A stretch of DNA of 64,000 nucleotides. Source: Venatoribacter pacificus (GTDB lineage Bacteria; Pseudomonadota; Gammaproteobacteria; Pseudomonadales; Oceanobacteraceae). Positions 1-7,788 of this stretch are shown piece by piece. The position numbers and the translations under genes are program-made. How positions within the stretch are numbered: position 1 is the first letter of the stretch; each line of letters opens with the position of its first letter. Location: the NCBI RefSeq assembly GCF_025318105.1, contig NZ_JAOANI010000019.1, positions 62,001-126,000 on the forward strand. Direction: 5' to 3'. The notes under the pieces are model-generated. The model made no database searches. It was not told the origin of the DNA and saw only the letters and a list, made by a program, of their open reading frames with translations.

Positions 1-142
1 CGGGCATGGCCCGCTCCTACCCAAATCTGCTCCTTTTAAAAGACGCCGATTTGGGTAGGAGTGGACCATGCTTGCGATAAAAAGATTGTGTCATCGGGAA
101 ATTCAGCAACATTGATTTTGTAGGAGCGGGCCATGCCCGCGA
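1..142. repeat. REP palindrome cluster (three copies)
   Basis: Three copies of the window's main REP sequence. The core is GCGGGCCATGCCCGC, preceded by GTAGGA. Copies lie at 1-20 (cut by the window edge, inverted), 55-77 (degenerate) and 120-142 (direct). The first two face each other around a short stem and could fold into one larger cruciform, the usual arrangement of REP pairs (REPINs). They lie downstream of the CPBP protease gene. Confidence 0.85.
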
Positions 143-171
143 ATACCTTTAGCCTTAAAGATATATTCCTC

Positions 172-1041
172 TCAGCGCAGCCACTGCTCAGGCAGGCCTT
201 TGGTCTGAATCATCGCGGCAAAATCCATGGCCAGCGCAATTGCCACATGCACGGCAACACCACCCCAGATTGAGCGTGACTTTAACGCCAGAATGCCAAG
301 AAAAAAGCCAAATAAAATTGCGCCGGTCGACTCCAGCCACAGCTTTGGGAAATGCAGCATCAGATAGGGCAGGCACATCACCGCGACCGATAAACTGCCA
401 AACTGAGGCCGCAGGCCATTCACAATAAATCCGCGGAAGAAAAACTCAACGGCAATAAACTGGGTGATGTAAATACACTCCCAGAGCAACAGATCAAGCC
501 AGCTTTTATGGGCCAGATTATAAAAGGGGTAGTGGTTGGCAAAGTCGTCGCGGAAGCTGGCCAGAATGGCAAAGAACACAATCGGCGTGGCCAGCAGGCA
601 ATAACCTAACCAGTGCTTATGCACCTCGCCCCATTGCCAGCCGTAATCGCGGACGGATTGCTTCAGCACGTATCGGATGGTGAGCATCGGGATAATAATA
701 AAGGTCAGCAAATGCCAGCCTCCCCACCAGACATAACCCAGTAATTCGCGGTACTGGCTGCGCTGATAGCTGATCAGCCACTGGTGGTTGTCAATGGCAA
801 ACAGGTTTTCGAGTAGCGGGATTGCAGTACGCAGGTTGCTCGAGTATTTCAGGTAATGCAGCATCAGTAAGCAAACACAGGCAACGGCAATCACAATCCA
901 GGCGCGGTTTTTTAAGGTTGCCGGGCTGACATTCTGCCGTTCCTGATCGGCCTGCTCATCAATGGCGCTGACGTGCGACCAGATCTGCTTCGGGTGCAGC
1001 CAGTACAGCGGGTTATGCAGGGGTCTGGATTGCGATGACAT
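172..1041 (-). CDS. CPBP-family intramembrane metalloprotease homologue
   Basis: A 289-residue membrane protein of the CPBP (CAAX protease/bacteriocin-processing, Abi) family. The C-terminal half carries the family motifs in order: VEFFFRG (one glutamate where many members have EE, then the arginine three residues on), MLHFPK with the second-motif histidine, and HVAIALAMD with the third-motif histidine. Several hydrophobic segments surround them. These are glutamic-type intramembrane peptidases; substrates here are unknown. The start at 1041 is chosen because AGGA sits five bases upstream. The reading frame stays open to a GTG at 1095, but that codon lies in the terminal repeat of a mobile element and is probably not used. 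Family assignment is fairly sure, activity is not shown. Confidence 0.72.
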   Translation of the reverse strand: MSSQSRPLHNPLYWLHPKQIWSHVSAIDEQADQERQNVSPATLKNRAWIVIAVACVCLLMLHYLKYSSNLRTAIPLLENLFAIDNHQWLISYQRSQYRELLGYVWWGGWHLLTFIIIPMLTIRYVLKQSVRDYGWQWGEVHKHWLGYCLLATPIVFFAILASFRDDFANHYPFYNLAHKSWLDLLLWECIYITQFIAVEFFFRGFIVNGLRPQFGSLSVAVMCLPYLMLHFPKLWLESTGAILFGFFLGILALKSRSIWGGVAVHVAIALAMDFAAMIQTKGLPEQWLR

Positions 1042-1080
1042 AAACATCCTGTTTGTAATGCCGCCGTGCGGCTTTTTGTG

Positions 1081-1345
1081 AGGGCCTGTCGACACTAATT
1101 AAACAGACCTGTTATCGGCTAAAAATTTCTCAGGCAAGGCGCTGAGAGTGTGGCCTAACGGGTTAAGCGAGCGAACAGCAACGCTGGATGAGGGATTTTT
1201 AGCCATAACCCTTCGGGCTGAGGCCAGTTTTCCCCATTAACATCGTCGTTCGTCATGCATTTAGCCCGCTAATATCACTCCTCTCTCCTTGTTCTGAGAA
1301 AAACTGGCTCTCAGCAGGCGGATTTACTTAGTGTCGACAGGCCCT
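1081..1345. mobile_element. MITE-like element, copy 1 (265 bp)
   Basis: A noncoding element bounded by perfect 15-bp terminal inverted repeats, AGGGCCTGTCGACAC at 1081-1095 and its complement at 1331-1345. Inside are two further inverted repeats: 1111-1126 pairs with 1195-1209 (one bulged base), and 1218-1231 pairs with 1300-1314 nearly perfectly. A second copy lies at 45877-46121. No transposase is encoded, so it would need one supplied in trans. Both copies have TA next to the right end and copy 2 also has TA at the left. It fills most of the gap between the CPBP protease gene and marC. Confidence 0.85.
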
Positions 1346-1384
1346 AGGTAACACGCACGCGGCCGCTACTGTGCCGGCACAGGG

Positions 1385-1993
1385 TTAAAGCAAAAAGTAG
1401 GTCTTAATACCGGACAGGATATTATTCACGGCGACAGAGGCCAGAATCAGCCCCATCACCCGGCTGATAATACTGGCGCCACCATCACCGATAAGCCGGT
1501 GAACCCGGCTGGCCAGCAGTAGCAGGACAAAAACCACCCCCAGAACCGACAGCATCACCAGCGTGGTCTGCGACTGTTCGAGCAGGCTGTAACGGTTATT
1601 CTCGGTCATCAGTACCGCACCAAGCATGGCGCCGGGGCTGGCAATGGATGGCACTGCCAGCGGAAAAATAGCGGTTTCTCTGCCGTCGCGGGCGATGCGT
1701 TTTTCTTCAGCCGGTTTGCCTTCGCCAAAGATCATGGTCAGGGCAAACAGAAACAGCACGATACCGCCGGCAATCTGAAACGCCGACAGCGGAATATTGA
1801 TGGCGGTCAGAATGATTTCGCCAGCCACCACAAAAAACAGCAGGATCGCGCCGGAGAATAACGTCGCCTGCAGGGCAATTTTGCGCCGTGTCGCTTCGTT
1901 ATGCAGAGCGGTGACCGCAATAAACACCGGAATGGTGCCGATAGGGTCGATCACGGCAAAAAAGAAGATAAAAGTGGCGATCAGTTCGCTCAT
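1385..1993 (-). CDS. MarC-family integral membrane protein
   Basis: A 202-residue, mostly hydrophobic protein with the MarC/NAAT family signature near the N-terminus (FFFAVIDPIGTIPVF, roughly residues 10-24) and about six predicted membrane helices. The second conserved segment, FPLAVPSIASPGAM, lies near residue 110. MarC proteins sit in the inner membrane; the early link to multiple antibiotic resistance in E. coli was not upheld, and some relatives move amino acids. Start supported by GGAG four bases upstream of the ATG. Length matches the family. Transported substrate cannot be told from sequence. Confidence 0.85.
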   Translation of the reverse strand: MSELIATFIFFFAVIDPIGTIPVFIAVTALHNEATRRKIALQATLFSGAILLFFVVAGEIILTAINIPLSAFQIAGGIVLFLFALTMIFGEGKPAEEKRIARDGRETAIFPLAVPSIASPGAMLGAVLMTENNRYSLLEQSQTTLVMLSVLGVVFVLLLLASRVHRLIGDGGASIISRVMGLILASVAVNNILSGIKTYFLL

Positions 1994-2161
1994 AAGGCTC
2001 CGGAACTGTATGGGCCTGGCTGCCGGAACGGTTCCGGTCGGAAGAGGCAGGCCGGTTGCTGATGTGGCGTCGTGGCCACAGAAAGTAGCAGGATAATGGA
2101 GTTTGCCGCTGAATGCAGCGCTCCGTGCTAATATGCACGGCTATCTGTTGTTATTTCTGTG

Positions 2162-3421
2162 ATGATTCCTGTGACCAAACCTGTTGATTCTGCTGCATCT
2201 GACTCTGCGCCGAAAAAAGTATCCGGCGCTTCTCTTTATGGTACGGGTAAGGCCCGCCCGGATGCCTCCTCCGCTGATGGCGCGGGTAAAACCCGTTCGG
2301 ATACATCCTCTGCGCCCAGTCGTGAGCCGAAAAAAGCGCCTTATAAAGGCCGTAATGCTGAATCCGGCGCGTCCGCTTCTGACAGATCCGGCAGTCGTAA
2401 GCCTTCTTCCGGCAAACCATCTTCCGGCAAGCCTTCCTCAGGAAAAGACGCCGCAGCTAAGGCGCCCTATGGTCAGAAGAGCAAAAAACCGGCCGCCCGC
2501 CGCGATGATGAAAAAACATCCTCAGCGCTCTATGGCGAAGTAAAGCCCGAGGGGCTGCATCCGCGTAATGTGCATCAGGGGCGTTACGATATGGCAGCGC
2601 TGGTGGCCGCGGTACCGGAGCTTGAGTATTTTCTGCAGGCTAATCCGCGCGGTGAACAGACCATCGACTTCAGCGATAACAATGCCGTTGTCTGTCTGAA
2701 TAAAGCCTTGCTGAAACACCATTATGGTGTTGAGCAATGGAGTATTCCAACCGGGTTTCTGTGCCCGCCGATTCCGGGGCGTGCCGATTATGTGCACTAT
2801 CTGGCGGATGTGCTGACGGAGTCGGCAAGGCCTTCCGTTAATGCCACACCGCGGGTACTGGATATCGGCACCGGCGCGAACCTGATCTATCCGATTATCG
2901 GCACCAGTACCTATGGCTGGCAATTTACCGCGACCGATGTCGATGCCACGGCCATCCGCAATGCCCATGCGATTATTTCTGCCAATCCGGCGCTGCAGAG
3001 TATTACTATTCTGATGCAGCGAAACAGTGAGAAATTATTTGGCGGTATGATCCGCCCCGATGATTATTTTGATTTAACCCTGTGCAATCCGCCGTTTTTT
3101 GCTTCACAAAAAGAAGCCGAAGCGCAGGCACGACGCAAGTGGCGTAATTTAAAAGGTGATAAAGCCTCGGTAAAACGCAATTTCGGCGGACAGGGGAATG
3201 AACTCTGGTGCGAAGGCGGGGAGCTGGCGTTTATTAAGCGCATGATCCACGAAAGTGTGGAGTTTTCAGCTCAGGTTGGCTGGTTCAGCAGTCTGGTGTC
3301 AGCCCATGACCATCTTCCGGCACTGAAACAGCTGCTGCGCAAACTGGGCGCGACCGACGTTAAAACCGTGCCGATGGCGCAGGGACAGAAAATCAGCCGC
3401 TTTATTGCCTGGCGTTTTTAA
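2162..3421 (+). CDS. rlmF: 23S rRNA (adenine-1618-N6)-methyltransferase RlmF
   Basis: Class I SAM-dependent methyltransferase that methylates A1618 of 23S rRNA. The family domain begins at about residue 125 (LHPRNVHQGRYD) and runs to the C-terminus, with the SAM-binding loop VLDIGTGANLIYP and the N6-adenine catalytic motif NPPF (in LCNPPFFAS). Before it is an unusual basic, low-complexity extension of about 120 residues containing three consecutive SSGKP repeats and several LYG/PYG tags, probably disordered and possibly RNA-binding. GTG at 2159 directly precedes the ATG at 2162; either could start the protein and no clear ribosome-binding site decides. E. coli RlmF lacks this long tail. Confidence 0.9.
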   Translation: MIPVTKPVDSAASDSAPKKVSGASLYGTGKARPDASSADGAGKTRSDTSSAPSREPKKAPYKGRNAESGASASDRSGSRKPSSGKPSSGKPSSGKDAAAKAPYGQKSKKPAARRDDEKTSSALYGEVKPEGLHPRNVHQGRYDMAALVAAVPELEYFLQANPRGEQTIDFSDNNAVVCLNKALLKHHYGVEQWSIPTGFLCPPIPGRADYVHYLADVLTESARPSVNATPRVLDIGTGANLIYPIIGTSTYGWQFTATDVDATAIRNAHAIISANPALQSITILMQRNSEKLFGGMIRPDDYFDLTLCNPPFFASQKEAEAQARRKWRNLKGDKASVKRNFGGQGNELWCEGGELAFIKRMIHESVEFSAQVGWFSSLVSAHDHLPALKQLLRKLGATDVKTVPMAQGQKISRFIAWRF

Positions 3422-3596
3422 AGAAGTGCAGACGGTCTGAATCTGTTTTGCGGCTATCATATCGCTGTTCATGCTTCGACTGCTTCGCGCTCATCCCGAG
3501 CGAAAAAATCAGCACGAACGGAAAGGTTTTAGGCGGTTGTGCACTCAGTGCAAACAGCCGAAGCCATGTGAGCAGTTCATATCAACGCATCTGATA

Positions 3597-4361
3597 TCAA
3601 CGCATCAGGCCAATGCGGCGCAGGGAGCGCTTGGAGTGGCTTTCAAAACGGCTGCTTTGCTGCAGGGTTTCTTCAACAAAGGCCAGATGATCATTCACCG
3701 CTTGTTGCGCGGCTTTCGGATCACGGCTTAATACCGCGTCTTTAATCGCGCTGTGCTGGCGCAGGATTTCATCACGCCGGTCTTCTTTGGTGTACAGGTA
3801 TTCCAGGTTGGTGGCGATGGTCATTTTAAATAAGTTGAACAGGGCGCGCATGGAGTGCAGCAGTACCGCGTTATGTGATGCTTCGGCAATGGCGAGGTGA
3901 AAACGCCAGTCGAGTTCCGCTTCTTCTTTATGGCCAATGCGCTGCACATGGCCGTCGAGCCATTCGTTATAGCGCCGTTCAATAATTTCCCGGTCCGTCT
4001 CCGTGGCGCGCAGGGCGGCGTAGTGGGCCGCCACTTCTTCCAGCGCGTGGCGGAACTCCAGCAGGTCGTAATTAAATTCGCTGTGGGTCTGAAATAACTG
4101 CATCAGCGGATCAACAAAGGACAGACCGATTTCGGCTGAAACAAAGGTACCGCCGCCCTGTTTGCGGGTAACCAGACCTTTGGCTTCGAGTTTATGCAGG
4201 GCTTCGCGCAGTGATGGCCGCGACACTTCAAACTGCTGTGCCAGTTCGCGCTCCGGCGGCATTTTCTGGCCGGGCACCAGGCTGCCTTCCAGAATCATGG
4301 CTTCCAGGCGCTTGGCAATAATGTCGGAAATCTTGCTGGCGCGGATCGGTTCGTCACTCAT
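3597..4361 (-). CDS. lldR: GntR/FadR-family repressor of lactate genes (LldR/PdhR type)
   Basis: A 254-residue regulator with an N-terminal winged helix-turn-helix (about residues 10-75, including PPERELAQQF and SRPSLREAL) and a C-terminal FCD ligand-binding domain (about 95-230), whose FHLAIAEASHN segment provides typical metal/ligand histidines. LldR senses lactate and PdhR senses pyruvate; both belong to this branch. Divergence from the lutABC-dld operon and a perfect ATTGGTAATACCAAT palindrome in the intervening DNA favour a lactate role and autoregulation. The last codons contain a small direct duplication (ATATCAACGCATC twice near 3580-3607). Subfamily choice between LldR and PdhR rests on context. 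Confidence 0.82.
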   Translation of the reverse strand: MSDEPIRASKISDIIAKRLEAMILEGSLVPGQKMPPERELAQQFEVSRPSLREALHKLEAKGLVTRKQGGGTFVSAEIGLSFVDPLMQLFQTHSEFNYDLLEFRHALEEVAAHYAALRATETDREIIERRYNEWLDGHVQRIGHKEEAELDWRFHLAIAEASHNAVLLHSMRALFNLFKMTIATNLEYLYTKEDRRDEILRQHSAIKDAVLSRDPKAAQQAVNDHLAFVEETLQQSSRFESHSKRSLRRIGLMR

Positions 4362-4565
4362 GGAATACCCACTGGATTTTTTAGCTTGTTAAAAGGTAAG
4401 GCCAATTCTATCTGAAGGTTACACTGCTTGTCAGGCCTGATGCTGGAAATTGGTCTGTTTTTTTATGCGACCAATGTCGATATTACAAAGGGCTATATAC
4501 GGCATAAAGGGTTTGACCCTGAGCAGGGGCGGCGGTAATTTATTGCGACTAACTATAAGTGGGTA

Positions 4566-4580
4566 ATTGGTAATACCAAT
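4566..4580. promoter_or_regulatory. Palindromic operator for the LldR/PdhR-type repressor
   Basis: ATTGGTAATACCAAT is a perfect odd palindrome (seven-base arms about a central A). It matches the known PdhR/LldR operator pattern TTGGT-N3-ACCAA. It sits 60 bases before lutA, in the divergent lldR-lutA gap, where it could control both genes. A degenerate second half site (AATTGATAATACC) follows immediately at about 4588-4600, and an isolated ATTGGT/ACCAAT pair 15 bases apart occurs at 4449-4475. Confidence 0.75.
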
Positions 4581-4639
4581 CTTCAAGAATTGATAATACC
4601 CATCAGCCCACCTTCACAGCCGACAGCGGTGATAGCGCA

Positions 4640-5506
4640 ATGACAGAACACAACACAACAGCGGCAGCCAGCCGCCATCAGCGGGTGTATCCGCCCAAAC
4701 CAGAAGCGGTTTATCTGCTGGGCACTTGTCTGGTCGACAGCTTTTATCCCGAAGCCGGAATGGATGCGATTGCGCTGCTGCAGCATGCCGGTATCGAGGT
4801 GATATTTCCGCAAAGCCAGAGCTGTTGCGGCCAGCCGGCGTATAACTCCGGCTACGACGAGCAGGCGCGTGCTGTAGCGCGCACTCAGCTGCAGGCCTTT
4901 GCCGCCGATATTCCTGTGGTGGTGATGATGGGCTCCTGTGCCGGCATGGTGCACAAAGAATATCCGAAGCTGTTTGCCGGTCAGCAGGAAGAGGCGGCTG
5001 CCATTGCGCTGGCGGCACGCAGTTATGAGTTCAGTGAATTTATGGTGAACGTTCTGCAGCTGGAGCAACAGCTGGCGCAGGCAGAAGATCAGTCGCCGTT
5101 AACCGTGGCGCTGCATACCTCCTGTTCGGCCCGTCGTGGCATGGGTGTGGCGGCGGAGCATAAAGCGCTGGTGGAAAACCTGCCCGGTGTACAGGTCGTT
5201 GAGCCTGAACGGGTTGCTGAATGCTGCGGCTTCGGTGGCACCTTTGCAGTGAAACAGGGTGATATTTCTGCGGCCATGGCGGCGGATAAAGCCAGTGCGA
5301 TTGCCGCCACCGGTTGTCAGCGGCTGGTCAGTGGTGACTGTGGTTGCCTGATGAACATCAGTGGCACTCTTGATAGGCAGGAGAGGGCGTTGCCGGTTCA
5401 GCATCTGGCCTCGCTGCTGTATACGCGTCTTAACGGTGGTGATGGCTCCAATATCGGCCAGAAGCGCAGCCAGCAATACAGCAAGAAAAGCGGAGAGAAA
5501 GCATGA
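4640..5506 (+). CDS. lutA: L-lactate dehydrogenase complex subunit LutA/LldE (Fe-S oxidoreductase)
   Basis: First gene of the lactate operon, 288 residues. LutA, LutB and LutC together oxidise L-lactate to pyruvate at the inner face of the membrane. The protein has two cysteine-rich CCG domains, with SCCGQPAYNSGY at about residue 61 and ECCGFGG at about residue 193, the pattern of heterodisulfide-reductase-like subunits that bind an Fe-S cofactor. Length is slightly above the usual ~240 because of a short N-terminal and C-terminal extension. Its stop overlaps the lutB start (ATGA), indicating translational coupling. Confidence 0.88.
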   Translation: MTEHNTTAAASRHQRVYPPKPEAVYLLGTCLVDSFYPEAGMDAIALLQHAGIEVIFPQSQSCCGQPAYNSGYDEQARAVARTQLQAFAADIPVVVMMGSCAGMVHKEYPKLFAGQQEEAAAIALAARSYEFSEFMVNVLQLEQQLAQAEDQSPLTVALHTSCSARRGMGVAAEHKALVENLPGVQVVEPERVAECCGFGGTFAVKQGDISAAMAADKASAIAATGCQRLVSGDCGCLMNISGTLDRQERALPVQHLASLLYTRLNGGDGSNIGQKRSQQYSKKSGEKA

Positions 5507-7110
5507 GCCAGAAAATTGCCTCCGACAGTATGCATATCAATATCGAACAGTTGCAGCAGGAGCTGAACGTCGAACAGCGCGAATTTAACGAGCTGCAGCA
5601 ACGCCATTTTAAAGTACGCGCCAAAATGGCACTGGAAAACGAAGCCTTACGTAAAAGCTTTCGCGGTGCTTCCGATTTTTTAATGGGCAAACGTAAAGCC
5701 GTGTTTCCCGATGAAGGTGCGTTGTCGGCGTTACGTGACCGTGGTGAATCCATTCGTCAGCACAGTCTGGCCAATTTGCCGGAGTTACTGGAGCGCCTGG
5801 AAAACAATCTGACCGCCAACGGTATTCAGGTGCACTGGGCCGAAACCGCTGATGAAGCCTGCGCTATTATTCACGATATTTTAACGGCGAATAACGCCCG
5901 CACCGTGGTGAAGGGTAAATCCATGGTGACGGAAGAAATTGAACTCAATCATTTTCTTGAGGCACGGGGTATTGAGTGTCTGGAAAGTGATATGGGCGAA
6001 TATCTGGTGCAGCTGGCCGGTGAAACGCCATCGCATATTATTATGCCGGCCATCCATAAAAATAAGGCACAGATTGCCAGGCTGATGCACGCCCGTGCCC
6101 AGACCAGCGATGGTTCGCAGGTGCCTTATACCGAAGACGTTGACGAATTAATCGGCAATGCCCGCGCTATTCTGCGCGATAAATTTATGCGCGCCGATGC
6201 CGGTATTTCCGGCGTGAATATGGCCGTGGCTAATACCGGTACGCTGTGTCTGGTGGAAAACGAAGGCAATGGCCGTATGACCACGACTATGCCGAAGCTG
6301 CACATTGCCGTAACCGGTATTGAAAAAGTGGTGGAAGATTTTTCCCATGTACCGGAATTACTGACACTGTTAACCCGCTCGGCAACCGGGCAAAAAATCA
6401 GCACCTATTTCAATATGATTTCCGGGCCGAAAAAAGCCGGTGAGCTGGATGGCCCGGAGCAGGTGCATCTGGTGCTGGTGGATAATGGCCGCTCGCGTAT
6501 TTTCAGCCATCCGGTGTTAAAACCGACACTGCAGTGTATCCGCTGTGGTGCCTGTATGAATCATTGTCCGGTCTATGCGCGGGTTGGCGGTCATGCTTAC
6601 GGCTCGACGTATCCGGGGCCGATTGGTCAGGTGGTGACACCGCAGATTGCCGGATTAGACAAACACGGCGATATGCTCAGCGCCTGCTCATTAAACGGCG
6701 CCTGTGGTGAGGCCTGTCCGGTACGGATTCCTTTGCCGGAATTAATCCGCGAGTTACGCGCCGAAGCAGTCAGTCCGCAATTTACCGATGCCGCCGCGGT
6801 TTCCAATGCCACTGCAGTACAGGAAGTCATGGGGCGGGGTGCAAAACGCACGCTGGGTGAAAGTTTAATCTGGCGCGGCTGGGCGCTGACCCATCGTTTT
6901 GCACCGCTGTACCGCATCATGACCACGGCGATGACCCGCGGTCGCGGCCTGTTCCGCAGTAAAGCCGCCGCTGCACTGTTATCTCCCTGGACCGACTCGC
7001 GCAGCACGCCACAACCGGCGCGCCGCAGCCTGCATGAATTAGCCAAAGCCCGGGGTGTGGCTGGCCAGTATCAGAACAACACTGCCGATAAACGCGGAGA
7101 TAACGCATGA
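5503..7110 (+). CDS. lutB: L-lactate dehydrogenase complex subunit LutB/LldF (iron-sulfur protein)
   Basis: A 535-residue iron-sulfur subunit of the LutABC L-lactate oxidation complex. The N-terminal two thirds is the LUD domain. Two 4Fe-4S ferredoxin-type cysteine sets follow, CIRCGACMNHCP near residue 346 and CSLNGACGEACP near residue 394, and a basic C-terminal tail. It starts at 5503 within the lutA stop and ends overlapping lutC by four bases, so the three subunits are probably made in fixed ratio. All expected cysteines are present. Confidence 0.9.
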   Translation: MSQKIASDSMHINIEQLQQELNVEQREFNELQQRHFKVRAKMALENEALRKSFRGASDFLMGKRKAVFPDEGALSALRDRGESIRQHSLANLPELLERLENNLTANGIQVHWAETADEACAIIHDILTANNARTVVKGKSMVTEEIELNHFLEARGIECLESDMGEYLVQLAGETPSHIIMPAIHKNKAQIARLMHARAQTSDGSQVPYTEDVDELIGNARAILRDKFMRADAGISGVNMAVANTGTLCLVENEGNGRMTTTMPKLHIAVTGIEKVVEDFSHVPELLTLLTRSATGQKISTYFNMISGPKKAGELDGPEQVHLVLVDNGRSRIFSHPVLKPTLQCIRCGACMNHCPVYARVGGHAYGSTYPGPIGQVVTPQIAGLDKHGDMLSACSLNGACGEACPVRIPLPELIRELRAEAVSPQFTDAAAVSNATAVQEVMGRGAKRTLGESLIWRGWALTHRFAPLYRIMTTAMTRGRGLFRSKAAAALLSPWTDSRSTPQPARRSLHELAKARGVAGQYQNNTADKRGDNA

Positions 7111-7787
7111 ACAGTCGTGAGCGTATTTTACAGCGGCTGTATGCCAGCCAGGTGTCTGCCCAGAACCCAGACCAGACCAACCAAACCACCGGCATTCTGG
7201 CGGGGCATGCCGCTGGCTGGACACAACTGGCACAAAGCGAATGGCTGGCTAGCTTTAAACAGAATCTGCTGGATAACCATGCCGAAGTCATTGAAACCAC
7301 AACGGCCAACTGGGCAGGAGAGCTGGCACAACAACTGACAGCGCGCGGTGTTAAACGCCTGCTCAGCGGTGAGCATGAGCAGGGCAAAGTATTGCTTAAT
7401 GCGCTGGCAGAACATCAGGCCGCTGCGGTTGATGCATCACTGCTGACCGAGCCGTTAAGCAAAGAGGAGTTGTTTACCGCTGTGGACGCAGGCTTCAGTG
7501 TGGCGTCGGCGGGGCTGGCGGAAACCGGTTCGCTGCTGGTCGAAACCGGTCCGCAGGAACCACGGGCGCTGTCGCTGGTACCGCCGCTGAATATTATCCT
7601 GCTCAATGCCTCGGCGATTACCGCCAGCTTTTTAACCCTGGTGCAGGCACAGAAATTACCGGCGCATATGCCGACTAATGTGTTGCTGATTTCCGGGCCG
7701 AGTAAGACCGCCGATATTCAGCAGACCCTGGCTTATGGTGCCCACGGACCAAAAGAATTGATTGTCTTGCTGTTAACGGATGCCTGA
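7107..7787 (+). CDS. lutC: L-lactate dehydrogenase complex subunit LutC/LldG
   Basis: A 226-residue LUD-domain protein, third subunit of the LutABC system. The C-terminal half carries the family's glycine-rich segment (AGLAETGSLLVETGP, about residues 136-150) and the ending LISGPSKTADIQQTL..GAHGPKEL that typifies LutC. It overlaps lutB by four bases (ATGA). The dld start follows its stop by one base, so expression is coupled along the operon. Confidence 0.88.
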   Translation: MNSRERILQRLYASQVSAQNPDQTNQTTGILAGHAAGWTQLAQSEWLASFKQNLLDNHAEVIETTTANWAGELAQQLTARGVKRLLSGEHEQGKVLLNALAEHQAAAVDASLLTEPLSKEELFTAVDAGFSVASAGLAETGSLLVETGPQEPRALSLVPPLNIILLNASAITASFLTLVQAQKLPAHMPTNVLLISGPSKTADIQQTLAYGAHGPKELIVLLLTDA

Positions 7788-7788
7788 T

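Noticed and set aside
3471..3731. Possible 86-residue gene downstream of rlmF
   Set aside because: Overlaps the end of lldR on the opposite strand, lacks a ribosome-binding site and shows no protein-like pattern.
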